Notes: generated from the letters alone by a model not told the origin. Positions 17,534 through 26,627 are shown, numbered from the stretch's first letter. The stretch is 64,000 nt of DNA from Phycisphaerales bacterium (GCA_022839625.1 JALHJL010000037.1:1-64000); one strand, 5' to 3'. Program-made: numbers and translations.

Positions 17534-17630
17534 CAGTCCGTTGAAAGAGGGGACAGGCACCACGAGCGAACCATGCCGCGCTGCCGCGAAGGCCGGCCGG
17601 CGCCGAGGCAGTCCCCTTGTTCAACGGACA
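17534..17630. repeat. REP/REPIN-like inverted-repeat element, copy 2
   Basis: About 97 bp. GTCCGTTGAA (17536-17545) and TTCAACGGAC (17620-17629) are perfect inverted repeats; the arms continue as AAGAGGGGACAGGC and GCAGTCCCCTTG. The core is GC-rich with nested complementarity. It starts two bases after the cytosine deaminase stop. Confidence 0.75.
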
Positions 17631-17764
17631 CATAGGCCCGGGCTCCCGCGCTTGTGACTGCCCTGCCTGCGGGCTGCCGAAGACGTATGCCGCGCAGCAG
17701 ACTTCGCGCGGGGTCTCGTATTCGCGCGGTAGCGTCGAGCCGGTCTTGCACCCCTTGCCGCACG

Positions 17765-19609
17765 TCAGCGGCCATCTCCGCACAACCTTCGGAGCACTGC
17801 ATCGTCCGCCAGGCGCGCGACCGCGTAGACGCAGTACGCCGCATCCCAGTAGGGCGACCGTTGATAGAAGAACTGAAGCCGCTGCCGAGGGTTCCGCGCG
17901 AACTCCTCGTCCGCGGCCAGCCGGCCTTCGAACTCCTTCCGCAATGCCGGATCGGCGGCGAGCATTTCGGCCGCGATCGGCTCCATGACGTGCGCTTCGA
18001 AGTACTCCTTGCGCTCGAAGACGGCGTTGAAGTACCCCCACGCAGCCAGCGAGTCGGCGGCCTCCGGCTCCAGCAGGTGCACGGCCAGCCGGGCCCGCGG
18101 CTGGGCCATCGGAACGACGACGGTGCCAGCCGGAAAGTCGCGCCGCTCGCGCAGCGGAACGGCCTTGTAGCGCGCCATCTGGCGGCCTTCGTACGGCGTG
18201 TCGCTGAACGCGGCCTCCTCGAAGCGGTACGACTCGATATCGAGCGTCTCGGGCGCCGGCAACCGAAACAACCGCACGCCGTGCAGCTCCAGACGCCCGA
18301 TCGCCTCGGTCCACTGCGGCGGGATCAGGTATGCGGCCGGCGGCAAGACCGACAGCGAGGCTCGCCAGCCGGTGAGCAACTCGGTCTGCACGTCCGCCGG
18401 GGTCTTGGTGTACTCCAGGACGTCGGTGCCGGTGATTTCGCTCGGACGCTTGTGCACCTCGACGCCGCGATACAGGAGCGGCACCGAATCGCCGGTCGGT
18501 TCAAACGCTAACGGAACCCGTCCGTCCTCTCCGCCGCCGCGGGCTTGCACGGCGTCCGCGTCGGCCCGGCGAATCGCAAGTCGCAACTGCTCCGGTTCGC
18601 GACTCACAGTCTCCAACGTACGCCGCAGGAAGTCGTACGTGGCCCGGACCCGCCGGCCGTATGGCACCGTGGAGTGCGTTTCCACCAGAATCCCCACCCG
18701 GTTGCAGGCCGTCACGTAGCTCGTGGACATCCGCGGACTCATCGGGCCGACCGCCACGATGCCTTTGGACGGCAGTTCGGAATCGCGCGGGAACGCGTAG
18801 GGCAGCGCGAGGTATCCGTCGGCCTCCAGCGCCGGCAGCACGCTTGCCAGCAGGACCTCGTGGACCCAGGCGGAAATCGGGGCCGCGACCTCCTGGTCGG
18901 CGGCAACCAGGTAGTACAAATCGTACTGATCGTTGTGCCCGTCGGTCGTGTGGTTGTCGATGAAGAGGTCCGGCTGCCATGCGTTCCACAGGCGGAGCCA
19001 GGCCTGCATCTCGACCGCGTCCGCCTTCACGTAGTCGCGATTGAGATTCAGATTGACGGCCGTGGTCCGCCAGCCCATCTCCCGTGGGCCGTTCTGATTG
19101 ATGCGGTTGTACGGGCCGAAGCGCTCGTGCCCATCCACGTTGAAGATCGGGAGAACGAGCAGGTTCACGTCTCGCAGCAAGTCCGAGTGCGCTCCGCAAA
19201 CCAACATGTCCCGGGCCAGCTCCAGGCACGCGTCCTTGCCTTCGCACTCGCCCGCGTGAATGCAATTCTGCACCAGCACCAACGGCCGCCGGCTGTGCCG
19301 CGCAGCCTCCGGCGTGAACGCCCGCTCGGTCGAGAGAACCAGAAGCGGCAATGCCCGGCCCTCCCCGCTCACGCCGAAGGTGGCATAGTGGGCGGCGGGC
19401 GACGCGGCGGCCAGGCGGCGACAGAAATCGACCGTCTCGGCGTAGCGGCCGGTCTCGGCGTATGCAGTTCGCTCGGCGTGCGTGCGCCATTCGTTGGGTA
19501 ACGCCTCGGGGCGGATATGACCTACCCTCGCGGACAAGGTGCAGCCGACCAGCAGCGGGCCGACTCCAAGAGTCGTGACGATCAGCGACCAGTACAGATT
19601 CATGGGCAT
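17765..19609 (-). CDS. M14-family zinc carboxypeptidase-like lipoprotein
   Basis: 614 residues; ATG 19603 is an alternative start with better spacing from GAGGG. Signal peptide with lipobox LLVGC. The M14 domain spans about 60-330: VQNCIHAGECEGKDA (zinc HxxE), FNVDGHERFGPYNRINQNGP, VNLNLNRDYVK (NxxRD substrate region), IDNHTTDGHNDQYD (third zinc His) and GILVETHST with the catalytic Glu near the end of the fold. The remaining 280 residues are an accessory domain of unknown function. Proteins of this layout are common in planctomycetes and Bacteroidetes and probably trim cell-wall or dietary peptides outside the cytoplasm. Confidence 0.85.
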   Translation of the reverse strand: MPMNLYWSLIVTTLGVGPLLVGCTLSARVGHIRPEALPNEWRTHAERTAYAETGRYAETVDFCRRLAAASPAAHYATFGVSGEGRALPLLVLSTERAFTPEAARHSRRPLVLVQNCIHAGECEGKDACLELARDMLVCGAHSDLLRDVNLLVLPIFNVDGHERFGPYNRINQNGPREMGWRTTAVNLNLNRDYVKADAVEMQAWLRLWNAWQPDLFIDNHTTDGHNDQYDLYYLVAADQEVAAPISAWVHEVLLASVLPALEADGYLALPYAFPRDSELPSKGIVAVGPMSPRMSTSYVTACNRVGILVETHSTVPYGRRVRATYDFLRRTLETVSREPEQLRLAIRRADADAVQARGGGEDGRVPLAFEPTGDSVPLLYRGVEVHKRPSEITGTDVLEYTKTPADVQTELLTGWRASLSVLPPAAYLIPPQWTEAIGRLELHGVRLFRLPAPETLDIESYRFEEAAFSDTPYEGRQMARYKAVPLRERRDFPAGTVVVPMAQPRARLAVHLLEPEAADSLAAWGYFNAVFERKEYFEAHVMEPIAAEMLAADPALRKEFEGRLAADEEFARNPRQRLQFFYQRSPYWDAAYCVYAVARLADDAVLRRLCGDGR

Positions 19610-19775
19610 TTGCCCTCACACTCCGTTCCAGCCTGAAGAACCGCCGCCGCCGCGATCGTCGGCGAGGCATCGACGTCTTGAGCGTACCGACAGTACATGC
19701 TCGCGTTCAAGTGGCACGGGCCTCCAGCGGGGCTGTTATTGAACGGGAGGGCAGCACACCCGGTCGAGCGGCGCG

Positions 19776-19781
19776 TATAAT
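19776..19781 (+). promoter_or_regulatory. -10 element of queE, close to a leaderless start
   Basis: A perfect TATAAT ends 9 bases before the queE ATG (19791). Transcription starting 6-7 bases downstream would begin 1-4 bases from the start codon. No good -35 box and no SD are visible. A leaderless or near-leaderless transcript is inferred. Confidence 0.5.
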
Positions 19782-19790
19782 CGCGCTGCG

Positions 19791-20468
19791 ATGGCGGACG
19801 AGCGACGGTTGCGCGTAAACGAGCTGTTCTGCTCTATTCAGGGCGAAGGAACGCGGGTCGGACTGCGCTGCGCCTTCATTCGGCTGACCGGCTGCCACCT
19901 GCGCTGCCGGTGGTGCGACACCGCCTACGCCTTCACCGAAGGGCGCTGGATGGAGCTCGACGAGGTTGTGCGGCAAGTCCGCCAGTACCGCTGCCCGATG
20001 GTCGAGGTCACCGGCGGCGAGCCGCTGCTCCAGCCCGCTGTGTACCCGTTACTGACTCGCCTGGCGGACGAGTTCGAGACCGTGCTGCTCGAGACGAGCG
20101 GGGCCCTGCCGATCGCCGGAGTCGATCCGCGCGTCGTGCGCATCGTGGACGTGAAATGTCCCGGCAGCGGCGAATCCGAGCGCAACCACTGGCCAAACCT
20201 CGATCTGCTTACGCCGCACGACGAGGTGAAGTTCGTCCTGGCCGACCGCGCAGATTACGAGTGGGCCAGGGAGGTGGTCCGGCGTTACGATCTGTCGCGG
20301 CGTTGCGCGGTTCTGCTGGCGCCCGTCCACGGCGACTTGGCGCCCGCCGAGCTGGCCGGCTGGGTGCTGGATGACGGGCTTGAGGTGCGCGTCGGTCTCC
20401 AGTTGCACAAAGTGCTGTGGCCGGCGGCAGTGCGCGGCATCGAGGAACATAGGAACGTTGGGAAGTGA
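19791..20468 (+). CDS. queE: 7-carboxy-7-deazaguanine synthase
   Basis: 225 residues. A short radical-SAM enzyme: RVNELFCSIQGEGTRVGLRC, then TGCHLRCRWCDTAYAF with the Cx3Cx2C cluster motif, and VEVTGGEPLLQPAVYPLL, the GGEP SAM-binding motif. The truncated barrel length is that of QueE. It converts 6-carboxytetrahydropterin to 7-carboxy-7-deazaguanine, the committed step to queuosine and to 7-deazaguanine DNA modifications. The gene making its substrate (queD) follows after 71 bases. queC and queF are not in the window. Confidence 0.95.
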   Translation: MADERRLRVNELFCSIQGEGTRVGLRCAFIRLTGCHLRCRWCDTAYAFTEGRWMELDEVVRQVRQYRCPMVEVTGGEPLLQPAVYPLLTRLADEFETVLLETSGALPIAGVDPRVVRIVDVKCPGSGESERNHWPNLDLLTPHDEVKFVLADRADYEWAREVVRRYDLSRRCAVLLAPVHGDLAPAELAGWVLDDGLEVRVGLQLHKVLWPAAVRGIEEHRNVGK

Positions 20469-20539
20469 GAACGTGGGCCAGAGACGGCCGTTGATGCCCG
20501 TATCCCGGCCTTCCCACACGATGAATCTCAGGAGAGCCG

Positions 20540-20902
20540 ATGCGCGTGCAACTGAGTAAGGCGTTCACTTTCGAGGCTGCCCACGCGCTGCCCACCTTCC
20601 CCGAGGGCCACAAGTGCCGCCGGCTGCACGGTCACAGCTTCGCAGTTGAGGTGCGCGTGGAGGGGGAAGTGAACGAGCAGCAGGGCTACCTCATCGACTA
20701 CGGCGACATCAAGGCGGCGTGCGCGCCAGTTCGGGCCAGCCTGGATCACTACTACCTCAACGAGATCGAAGGCCTGGAGAATCCAACCGCCGAGAACCTG
20801 GCGCGTTGGATCTGGCAGCGGCTGAAACCGCGTCTGCCGCTCCTGTCCGCCGTGTGCGTCGCAGAGACGTGCACGACCGGCTGCGAGTATCGGGGAGACT
20901 GA
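20540..20902 (+). CDS. queD: 6-carboxytetrahydropterin synthase
   Basis: 120 residues, nearly the length of E. coli QueD and very similar over its whole length. FTFEAAHALPTFPEGHKCRR gives the first zinc His and the catalytic Cys, LHGHSF the other two zinc His, and LDHYYLNEIEGLENPTAEN the PTPS family core. The end is ETCTTGCEYRG. It converts dihydroneopterin triphosphate to 6-carboxytetrahydropterin for queE. SD is GGAG (20531-20534) in AGGAGAGCCG. A second, two-domain PTPS homologue is at 54653-55459. Confidence 0.95.
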   Translation: MRVQLSKAFTFEAAHALPTFPEGHKCRRLHGHSFAVEVRVEGEVNEQQGYLIDYGDIKAACAPVRASLDHYYLNEIEGLENPTAENLARWIWQRLKPRLPLLSAVCVAETCTTGCEYRGD

Positions 20903-21060
20903 TACGAAATACGGGCGGGCGAGTGAGCTCCACTGGGGCACCGAACCCCCTGCTGCCCTGGAACGACAGGCTGGACACGTCGCGGAACACCGGCCGGGCG
21001 GCGGAAAAGGTGCTTGCCGTCGGCCGGCGCGGCGCCTAGACTACCGGTGGCGCGTGCCCG

Positions 21061-21118
21061 CCTGAAACACGGATTGACGGGCGCCTCCTGTGGGCGCCGC
21101 CGTGTTGCGGAATTCAGG
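21061..21118 (+). ncRNA. Nested hairpin leader upstream of a 27-codon gene
   Basis: Three stacked helices: CCTGAA/TTCAGG (21061-21066 with 21113-21118), ACACGG/CCGTGT (21067-21072 with 21100-21105) and GGCGCC/GGCGCC (21080-21085 with 21093-21098). It lies 28 bases upstream of the small gene's ATG. It may be a leader structure or a small RNA; no known riboswitch class is recognised. Confidence 0.35.
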
Positions 21119-21146
21119 CCGGGTACTCCATGGAAGGAGAGGTATA

Positions 21147-21230
21147 ATGTGCTTCTTGACTCCCATCCTCATCTTGCTGGCGCTGCTGTTCGGAGGCGAT
21201 CTCTTCGGGCTCAACGTGACTCTTAACTAG
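21147..21230 (+). CDS. 27-residue hydrophobic peptide
   Basis: Reads MCFLTPILILLALLFGGDLF plus seven residues (GLNVTLN). SD AAGGAGAGG (21134-21142) is one of the best in the window, and a terminator follows the stop. One membrane-spanning helix from residue 5 to 16. It is flanked by a structured leader and a terminator, so it looks like a self-contained transcription unit. Tiny hydrophobic peptides of this kind include type I toxins and membrane-stress or regulatory peptides; there is no homology to choose between these. Confidence 0.6.
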   Translation: MCFLTPILILLALLFGGDLFGLNVTLN

Positions 21231-21241
21231 TCCTGACCCCG

Positions 21242-21310
21242 CGGGGCGGGTTTGCTCGGTGCCGCGGACTGCGATCCGTCGGTGCCGGTCGAGCCCGCCC
21301 CGTTGTTTGT
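21242..21310 (+). terminator. Terminator after the 27-codon gene
   Basis: CGGGGCGGG (21242-21250) pairs with CCCGCCCCG (21294-21302), followed by TTGTTTGT. The loop is long (43 bases) and itself GC-rich, so an inner hairpin is likely. It could also serve the convergent TPR-SPOR gene. Confidence 0.55.
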
Positions 21311-21369
21311 CTCCATCCGGCGATGCATCGGCTGACTCGGCGTATCACGCGGCCCGTCCCGCCCGATTC

Positions 21370-22215
21370 TCACGGCCATAATACGGCCTGCGGCTCATAC
21401 CCCCGCACGCGGGCCAGCGCGGCATTCGCCTCGCGGTAAGAGCTGTAGCGCCCCTCAAGCACAACGTAGCAGGCCGCCCCCTTGCGCGGTTCCGGGCGCA
21501 CGTACGTGCGCAGACCTTGCTCCCGCAATCGAGCCGCAAGCTCGTTGGCGTTCTCCATGCGGGTGAACACGCCGCACTGAACCGCGAAGTAATCCGCGCC
21601 GAGTTGCAGCCGCCGCTCCGCCGCCTCGGCATACACCCCGCGGGGGAAGCGCGTCACGATCTGCCGGTAGGGCGTCTGGGCCGCCGACCACTTCCCCAGC
21701 CGTTCGCAGCACAATCCGAGCCGGAACAGCAAGGCGTCCTGGGGCGGGGCCTTCGGCATGCGCTCCACCGCTTGGTTGAACGCGCGGCCGGCCGCCTCCC
21801 AGTTATCGTCCTCGAAGTACAGGATGCCGAGCACCGCGTGGGGCTGCCAGAGAAGCTGCGGGTCGGCTGTTTCGCGCGCCGCCCGCTCGAGATCGGCGTA
21901 GGCCCAGGCGCGCTGGCCGGCCAGCGCCCGCGCCATGCCGCGCACGTACAGCGCCCGCGCGACCTCTGGCCGGTTGCGGACCTCGTCGAGAAACTTCGAG
22001 AGGTGCTGCGATGCCAGCTCGTACTGCTTCTGACGATACGCCTGCTCGCCGGCGGCCAGGCGCATGCGCTGCTGATCGGAAAGGGCGTTACATCCCCCGA
22101 GCACGAGCAGCAGCGAGAAGGCTGCGCCGAGCCCCGGAGCAACGGACAACCACCCGCGCCCTGACGAGGTTGAGGGACGAATCCTGATTCGTGCGGACCT
22201 TAGTGCTCTGTACAT
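21370..22215 (-). CDS. TPR lipoprotein with C-terminal SPOR domain
   Basis: 281 residues from ATG 22215. Signal sequence with lipobox (FSLLLVLGGC). Tetratricopeptide-like helices from about 55 to 195 (GEQAYRQKQYELASQHLSKF; ILYFEDDNWEAAGRAFNQAV; LGLCCERLGKWSAAQTPYRQ), a pattern close to BamD/YbgF-type proteins. The last 75 residues form a SPOR domain (DYFAVQCGVFTRMENANELA, then CYVVLEGRYSSYREANAAL), which binds denuded glycan strands of peptidoglycan. A cell-envelope or division-site role is likely. Divergent from cstA. Confidence 0.82.
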   Translation of the reverse strand: MYRALRSARIRIRPSTSSGRGWLSVAPGLGAAFSLLLVLGGCNALSDQQRMRLAAGEQAYRQKQYELASQHLSKFLDEVRNRPEVARALYVRGMARALAGQRAWAYADLERAARETADPQLLWQPHAVLGILYFEDDNWEAAGRAFNQAVERMPKAPPQDALLFRLGLCCERLGKWSAAQTPYRQIVTRFPRGVYAEAAERRLQLGADYFAVQCGVFTRMENANELAARLREQGLRTYVRPEPRKGAACYVVLEGRYSSYREANAALARVRGYEPQAVLWP

Positions 22216-22412
22216 GCCCGACAGGCTACCGCAACCCGCCCGGGCGGAAAACGTCGGGCGCGCAGATTGTCCCAGCCGGGACGGCCGTCCGCTGCAAGCA
22301 AGCGGCGTACCACGAAGCCTCTCGGGGGTAAATGCCGCCCCGGGCCCCGCCTCTTGCGGTCGTGCCAGGCACCGCCGCGCCGGTGTGCCAACCTCGACCG
22401 ATTGGATGAGTG

Positions 22413-22421
22413 TGATATATT
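22413..22421 (+). promoter_or_regulatory. Extended -10 promoter of cstA
   Basis: TG-A-TATATT (22413-22421) is an extended -10 element. The poor -35 candidate TCGACC (22394-22399) is 16 bases upstream. It lies 48 bases before the chosen cstA start. Confidence 0.4.
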
Positions 22422-22469
22422 CCCACATGGCGGTTGTCGCGCGGTGCGCGGACCGCCCGGAGGATGGCC

Positions 22470-24611
22470 ATGTCCGTTCTTCTCATTATGGTCCTGGCCG
22501 CCGCGGCGCTGATCCTGGCGGGGCGCTTCTATGCACCCTTGCTGGCACGCGTGTTCGGAGAGCGGGCGGACCGGGCGACGCCGGCCACACTGGTGAACGA
22601 CGGTCGGGACTACGTGCCGACGCCGACGCCGGTCGTCTTCGCACATCACTACGCGTCGATCGCGGGCGCGGGGCCGATCATCGGGCCGGTGCTGGCGATC
22701 TACTATGGGTGGGGACCGGCCCTGCTGTGGATCGTGCTGGGCGGAATCTTCCTGGGGGCGGTGCACGATTTCGCTGCGACGCACGTCGCGATGCGCGAAG
22801 GCGGCAAGAACCTGGCCGTCGTCGCGCGCCGCTACATCGGACCGGCCGCGTTCGCCATGATGCTCATCATGCTGGTGGCGCTGCTGGTGCTCGTCTGTGC
22901 GGCGTTCCTGGACTTGTCCGCGGCAGCGCTGACGTCCAAGGTGCCCGTGAAGATGCTGGGGCTCGGGGCGGAGCAAACCGCGTTCCGGGTCGCGGACGCC
23001 CGGCTCTTTGCGCTCGATGGTCAGTGGCTGCCGGACGCCGCCGAGGGCGACGCCCTGGCCCGGCTGCGGCCCGCGTTTGAACGTCACGAGCGGTTCCTGT
23101 CGGACGCCGCGACCTGGAAGGTGCTCGAGGCCGGCCAGGCCTGGCAGATCGACGATCAGGAGAACCTCTTCGTCCTGCGCGCGGAAGACGGCCGGCTCGT
23201 CGTCCACGAGCAGCAGGCGGTCATCGGCGGAATCGCGTCCACCTCCGTCGTGGTCATCACGGCGTTTTCGCCGCTGCTGGGCTTCCTGTACCTGAAACGC
23301 AAGACGCCGGTCTGGCTGTGCTCGCTGCTGGCGCTGGGGATCTGTGCCGTCTCGATCTGGATCGGGCTGCACCTGCCGATGGCCGTCGAGCCCCTGACGT
23401 GGAAGCTGCTGCTGAGCGCCTACGTGCTGCTGGCGGCGGGTGTGCCGGTGTGGCTGTTTCTGCAAAGCCGGGACTTCATCAACGTACACATCCTGTACGT
23501 GGGGATGGCGTTTCTCGTCGTGGCGCTGGTGGCGGCAGCCGTCGGGGGCGGCGGCGGGAACTTCGCCGGCCTCGGCGCGATCCCGTTCAACAACTGGTCA
23601 ACCGCCAGCGCGCACCCGAAACTGGGCCCCGGCTGGCCCATCCTGTTTATCACGATCGCCTGCGGCGCGGTGAGCGGATTCCACAGCCTTTGTGCGGGTG
23701 GGACCACGTGCAAGCAGCTCCGCAGCGAGCCGGCGGCCCGGCACGTCGGCTACTACGCCATGCTGCTCGAGAGCTTCCTGGCCGTGTGCGTGGTGTGTTG
23801 TCTGATCGTGGGGCTGTCGCTGCTCGGGTATCAGCATTTCTGCTACCCGACCGTCGGCAAGGGCAACGCAGTCCTGACCTTCGCCATGAGCGTGGGCAAC
23901 ACGACCGGCCTCGGGCTCGGGATACCGGTGGCGTTCGGCGCGCTGGGCGCCATGCTGCTGCTCGAGGGCTTCCTGGTGACCACGCTCGACACGGCGATCC
24001 GCTTGACGCGCTACATGATCGAGGAAGGCTGGGCAACGCTCTTCCGCCGCTATGACGTCTTCGCCGAGGTGGCCCGCAGCTACGACGAGGCGCCCGCGGC
24101 CGGTGAGCGCGGCGCGGTCGAGATGACCGGGGCGGGCGGGCTGGTTATCGCCAGGCCCGACTTGCGCGAGCTGCCGCCCCCGCCGCGGCCGATCGCCACG
24201 CACGGCGCGGCGCGGGCCCTCTTCCGGATTCTTCAACAGTACTGGATCAACTCCGGAATCGCCGTGGGACTGATGCTCCTGCTCGGGCTGGGCAATGGCT
24301 ACAACGTGGTGTGGAAGATCTTCGGCTCGGCCAACCAACTGCTCGCCGCGTTGGCCTTGATCGTGACAAGCTGCTGGCTGGTGGCCCGCCAGCGCCCGGT
24401 GTGGTACACGCTCCTCCCGGCGCTGTTCATGCTTGCCACTTCGGTGTATTCGCTGGTGTACCTGCTGCGGACGCAGTACCTCGCCAACTGGCCGAAGACA
24501 GCGCCGCTGGCAATCACCGCGATCATCGTGCTGGCAATGACCGTCGGCATCGTCATCCTGGCGATCAGCCGGTTCGTCGCGGCGGGACGACGGGCGGCGG
24601 TGACCGCGTAA
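22470..24611 (+). CDS. cstA: Carbon starvation protein CstA family transporter with an inserted soluble domain
   Basis: 713 residues from ATG 22470, 6 bases after GGAGG; ATG 22464 abuts the SD. CstA signatures: DGRDYVPTPTPVVFAHHYAS, IAGAGPIIGPVLAIYYGW, GAVHDFAATHVAMREGG, FITIACGAVSGFHSLCAGGT and IFGSANQLLAALALIV. About 12 or more membrane helices. The family imports pyruvate or peptides. Compared with E. coli CstA, a segment of roughly 100 residues (about 155-255, from VKMLGLGAEQTAFRVADARL to VVHEQQAVIGG) is inserted after the fourth or fifth helix. It is hydrophilic and reads like a folded extra domain. A second soluble linker precedes the last helices. Confidence 0.9.
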   Translation: MSVLLIMVLAAAALILAGRFYAPLLARVFGERADRATPATLVNDGRDYVPTPTPVVFAHHYASIAGAGPIIGPVLAIYYGWGPALLWIVLGGIFLGAVHDFAATHVAMREGGKNLAVVARRYIGPAAFAMMLIMLVALLVLVCAAFLDLSAAALTSKVPVKMLGLGAEQTAFRVADARLFALDGQWLPDAAEGDALARLRPAFERHERFLSDAATWKVLEAGQAWQIDDQENLFVLRAEDGRLVVHEQQAVIGGIASTSVVVITAFSPLLGFLYLKRKTPVWLCSLLALGICAVSIWIGLHLPMAVEPLTWKLLLSAYVLLAAGVPVWLFLQSRDFINVHILYVGMAFLVVALVAAAVGGGGGNFAGLGAIPFNNWSTASAHPKLGPGWPILFITIACGAVSGFHSLCAGGTTCKQLRSEPAARHVGYYAMLLESFLAVCVVCCLIVGLSLLGYQHFCYPTVGKGNAVLTFAMSVGNTTGLGLGIPVAFGALGAMLLLEGFLVTTLDTAIRLTRYMIEEGWATLFRRYDVFAEVARSYDEAPAAGERGAVEMTGAGGLVIARPDLRELPPPPRPIATHGAARALFRILQQYWINSGIAVGLMLLLGLGNGYNVVWKIFGSANQLLAALALIVTSCWLVARQRPVWYTLLPALFMLATSVYSLVYLLRTQYLANWPKTAPLAITAIIVLAMTVGIVILAISRFVAAGRRAAVTA

Positions 24612-24755
24612 GACCCGCGCCCCCGGCGCACCGTGCGAGGCGGGCTGCAAACCGAGACTTCACAGTACCCGAACGCGCTGCTCGTTGGGCGCTACGCCAT
24701 GGTCCCGCCGAGCGCGTATACTGTGCTTGCCGAACGCCGCCGGCGCGAGGACTGT

Positions 24756-25256
24756 ATGTCAACCGCAGCGATCAGCCTGGCCCAGAGTCTGCCGACGAGC
24801 CTGCCCGTAAACCTCGATCTTCAGGACCCGCTCGTGCAGCGGATCGTGCTGGCCGCGGTCGCGCTGCTCAGCCTGGTGATCCTGCTGCGGATTCTCGGGC
24901 GCTGGCGGGAGGCGCGGGCCGCCGCCCGACGGCGGGCCGAATTGCACCAGCGCTTCGAGAGCGTCCGGCTTCAGCAAGAGGAAATCAAGCACTTCGCCGG
25001 GCAGATCGTCGCCACCAGCTCCACGACGCGCATCGCCGGCTACGCGATCGTGCGACAAGTGGAGGCCGTGGTGAGCGACGGCAAGCCGTCGTCCATCGCC
25101 GCCGTTGAGCTGCTCAAGGCGCTCGCCGCCCAGAAGGGGGCCAACGCGGTCATCAATCTTCAGACGCAGCAAACGCCGGCAGGCAAGTGGATCGCCAGCG
25201 GCGACGCCGTCGTGGTGAAGCTGATTGGCCGGCGCGGCGATGCCCCGTCCCAGTAA
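24756..25256 (+). CDS. Membrane-anchored YbjQ-like (heavy-metal-binding fold) protein
   Basis: 166 residues from ATG 24756. One membrane helix (IVLAAVALLSLVILLRIL), a short coiled coil (REARAAARRRAELHQRFESV), then a C-terminal domain with STTRIAGYAIVRQVEAVVSD and LAAQKGANAVINLQTQQ. The latter fits the YbjQ/UPF0145 pentamer-forming fold, where GANAV is the family hallmark. The fold has been called heavy-metal-binding, but the function is unproven. Convergent with aroA; only 18 bases separate them. Confidence 0.65.
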   Translation: MSTAAISLAQSLPTSLPVNLDLQDPLVQRIVLAAVALLSLVILLRILGRWREARAAARRRAELHQRFESVRLQQEEIKHFAGQIVATSSTTRIAGYAIVRQVEAVVSDGKPSSIAAVELLKALAAQKGANAVINLQTQQTPAGKWIASGDAVVVKLIGRRGDAPSQ

Positions 25257-25274
25257 GACCGCGTCTCGGTCGGA

Positions 25275-26573
25275 TCACCGCGTGGCCCCGCCGAGCACGT
25301 CAAAGAACGCCGGGAAGCTCTTGGATACGCAGCCTGCCGCCCGGATCACGACCCCATCCACGACCAACCCGGCGACTGCGAAGCTCAGCGCCATCCGATG
25401 GTCGCCGTACGTCTCGATTGCCGCGGGTACGACGTGGCGCGGCGGGTGAATCGTAAGGCCGTCTTCGCGCGCGTCCACCCGCGCGCCCAAGCGCGTCAGC
25501 TCCGTCGCCAGGGCGGCGATGCGGTCCGTTTCCTTGATGCGCAGGTTCGCCACGTTGCGAATCTCGGTCGGCCCGTCCGCGAACAGCGCGACCACGGCCA
25601 ATGTCGGCACCGCATCGGGCATTTCGTTCAAGTCCACGACCACGCCGTGAAGCCGGCCGCCGGCGGGGCCTTCGACCTCCAGTGACGTGTCGTCCTCGTG
25701 CACACGGCAGCCCATCTGCGCGAGCACGTCCACAAACCGCACGTCCCCCTGCCGGCTCTTGCGGGTAAGTCCCGCGACGCGGATGCGCCCGCCGGTCACC
25801 GCCGCCGCCGCCCAGAAGTACGTCGCCGCGCTGGCGTCCGGCTCGACCTCGTGCTGTCCGGGCTGATAGCGCTGAAACGCGGGCACGATAAACCGTCCCC
25901 CGGCTTCCAGCGTCTCGACCCCCAGCGACCGCATCACGTCGATCGTCATGTCCACGTACGGGCGACTCGGCAGCGCCCCCTCGACACGCATCCGCACATC
26001 CTGCGTCGCGTACGGAGCCACCATCAGCAACGCACTGACAAATTGGCTCGATGCAGGCGTGTAGAGGGTTGCTTCCCCGCCGGTCAGGCCGCGGGCGAAA
26101 ACCGTCAGCGGCGGGAATCCGGCGACGCCCTCGTAGCCGATGTGAGCCCCCAGGGACGCCAGCGCGTCCACCAGCGTACCGATCGGCCGTTGCCGCATGC
26201 GCGCCGATCCGTCGATCCGCCGCCGGCCAAACCCGAGGCAGGAGAGGGCCGTGAGGAACCGCATGGCAGTACCGGCGTCACCCACGTCGATTTGCACGTC
26301 GTCGGCCACGAAGTTGCCGCGACCGCCGGCGACGACGATTTCTCCTCGTGCCGGATGTGTGTCGGTCACAATCCCGAGTTGGGAGAGCCCCGCCAGCATC
26401 ACTAGAGCGTCGTCGGAAAACGACGCCCCGCACAACCGGCTACGCCCGTCGGCGAGGGCCGCGCAGGCCAGGTAGCGGTTGGTCAGGCTTTTCGAGCCCG
26501 GCACCTCCACCGTGCCCAGCGCCGGGCCCGCCGGCACGATGCGAACGTCGCTTCCGATCCACTCAACCGGCAC
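25275..26573 (-). CDS. aroA: 3-phosphoshikimate 1-carboxyvinyltransferase (EPSP synthase)
   Basis: 432 residues, full length. VEVPGSKSLTNRYLACAALA is the phosphoenolpyruvate and shikimate-phosphate binding loop. The GDAGTAMRFLTAL motif, GSARMRQRPI, NEMPDAVPTLAVVALFADG and LRIKETDRIAALATEL are all in place, as is EDGLTIHP before the last strand pair. Glyphosate-site glycine sits in the GDAGTAMRF loop; Ala follows it, as in most sensitive enzymes. It joins shikimate-3-phosphate with PEP in aromatic amino acid synthesis. Located 54 bases after the XRE regulator on the same strand. Confidence 0.95.
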   Translation of the reverse strand: MPVEWIGSDVRIVPAGPALGTVEVPGSKSLTNRYLACAALADGRSRLCGASFSDDALVMLAGLSQLGIVTDTHPARGEIVVAGGRGNFVADDVQIDVGDAGTAMRFLTALSCLGFGRRRIDGSARMRQRPIGTLVDALASLGAHIGYEGVAGFPPLTVFARGLTGGEATLYTPASSQFVSALLMVAPYATQDVRMRVEGALPSRPYVDMTIDVMRSLGVETLEAGGRFIVPAFQRYQPGQHEVEPDASAATYFWAAAAVTGGRIRVAGLTRKSRQGDVRFVDVLAQMGCRVHEDDTSLEVEGPAGGRLHGVVVDLNEMPDAVPTLAVVALFADGPTEIRNVANLRIKETDRIAALATELTRLGARVDAREDGLTIHPPRHVVPAAIETYGDHRMALSFAVAGLVVDGVVIRAAGCVSKSFPAFFDVLGGATR

Positions 26574-26627
26574 ACGCGGCCTCCACTGCCTTGCCGGGCA
26601 CCGCAGGGCCCCACTTCGCAGCCGGCC

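Noticed and set aside
21143..21148. TATAAT overlapping the start codon of the 27-codon gene
   Set aside because: It lies after the SD and includes the ATG, so it cannot be the promoter of this gene.
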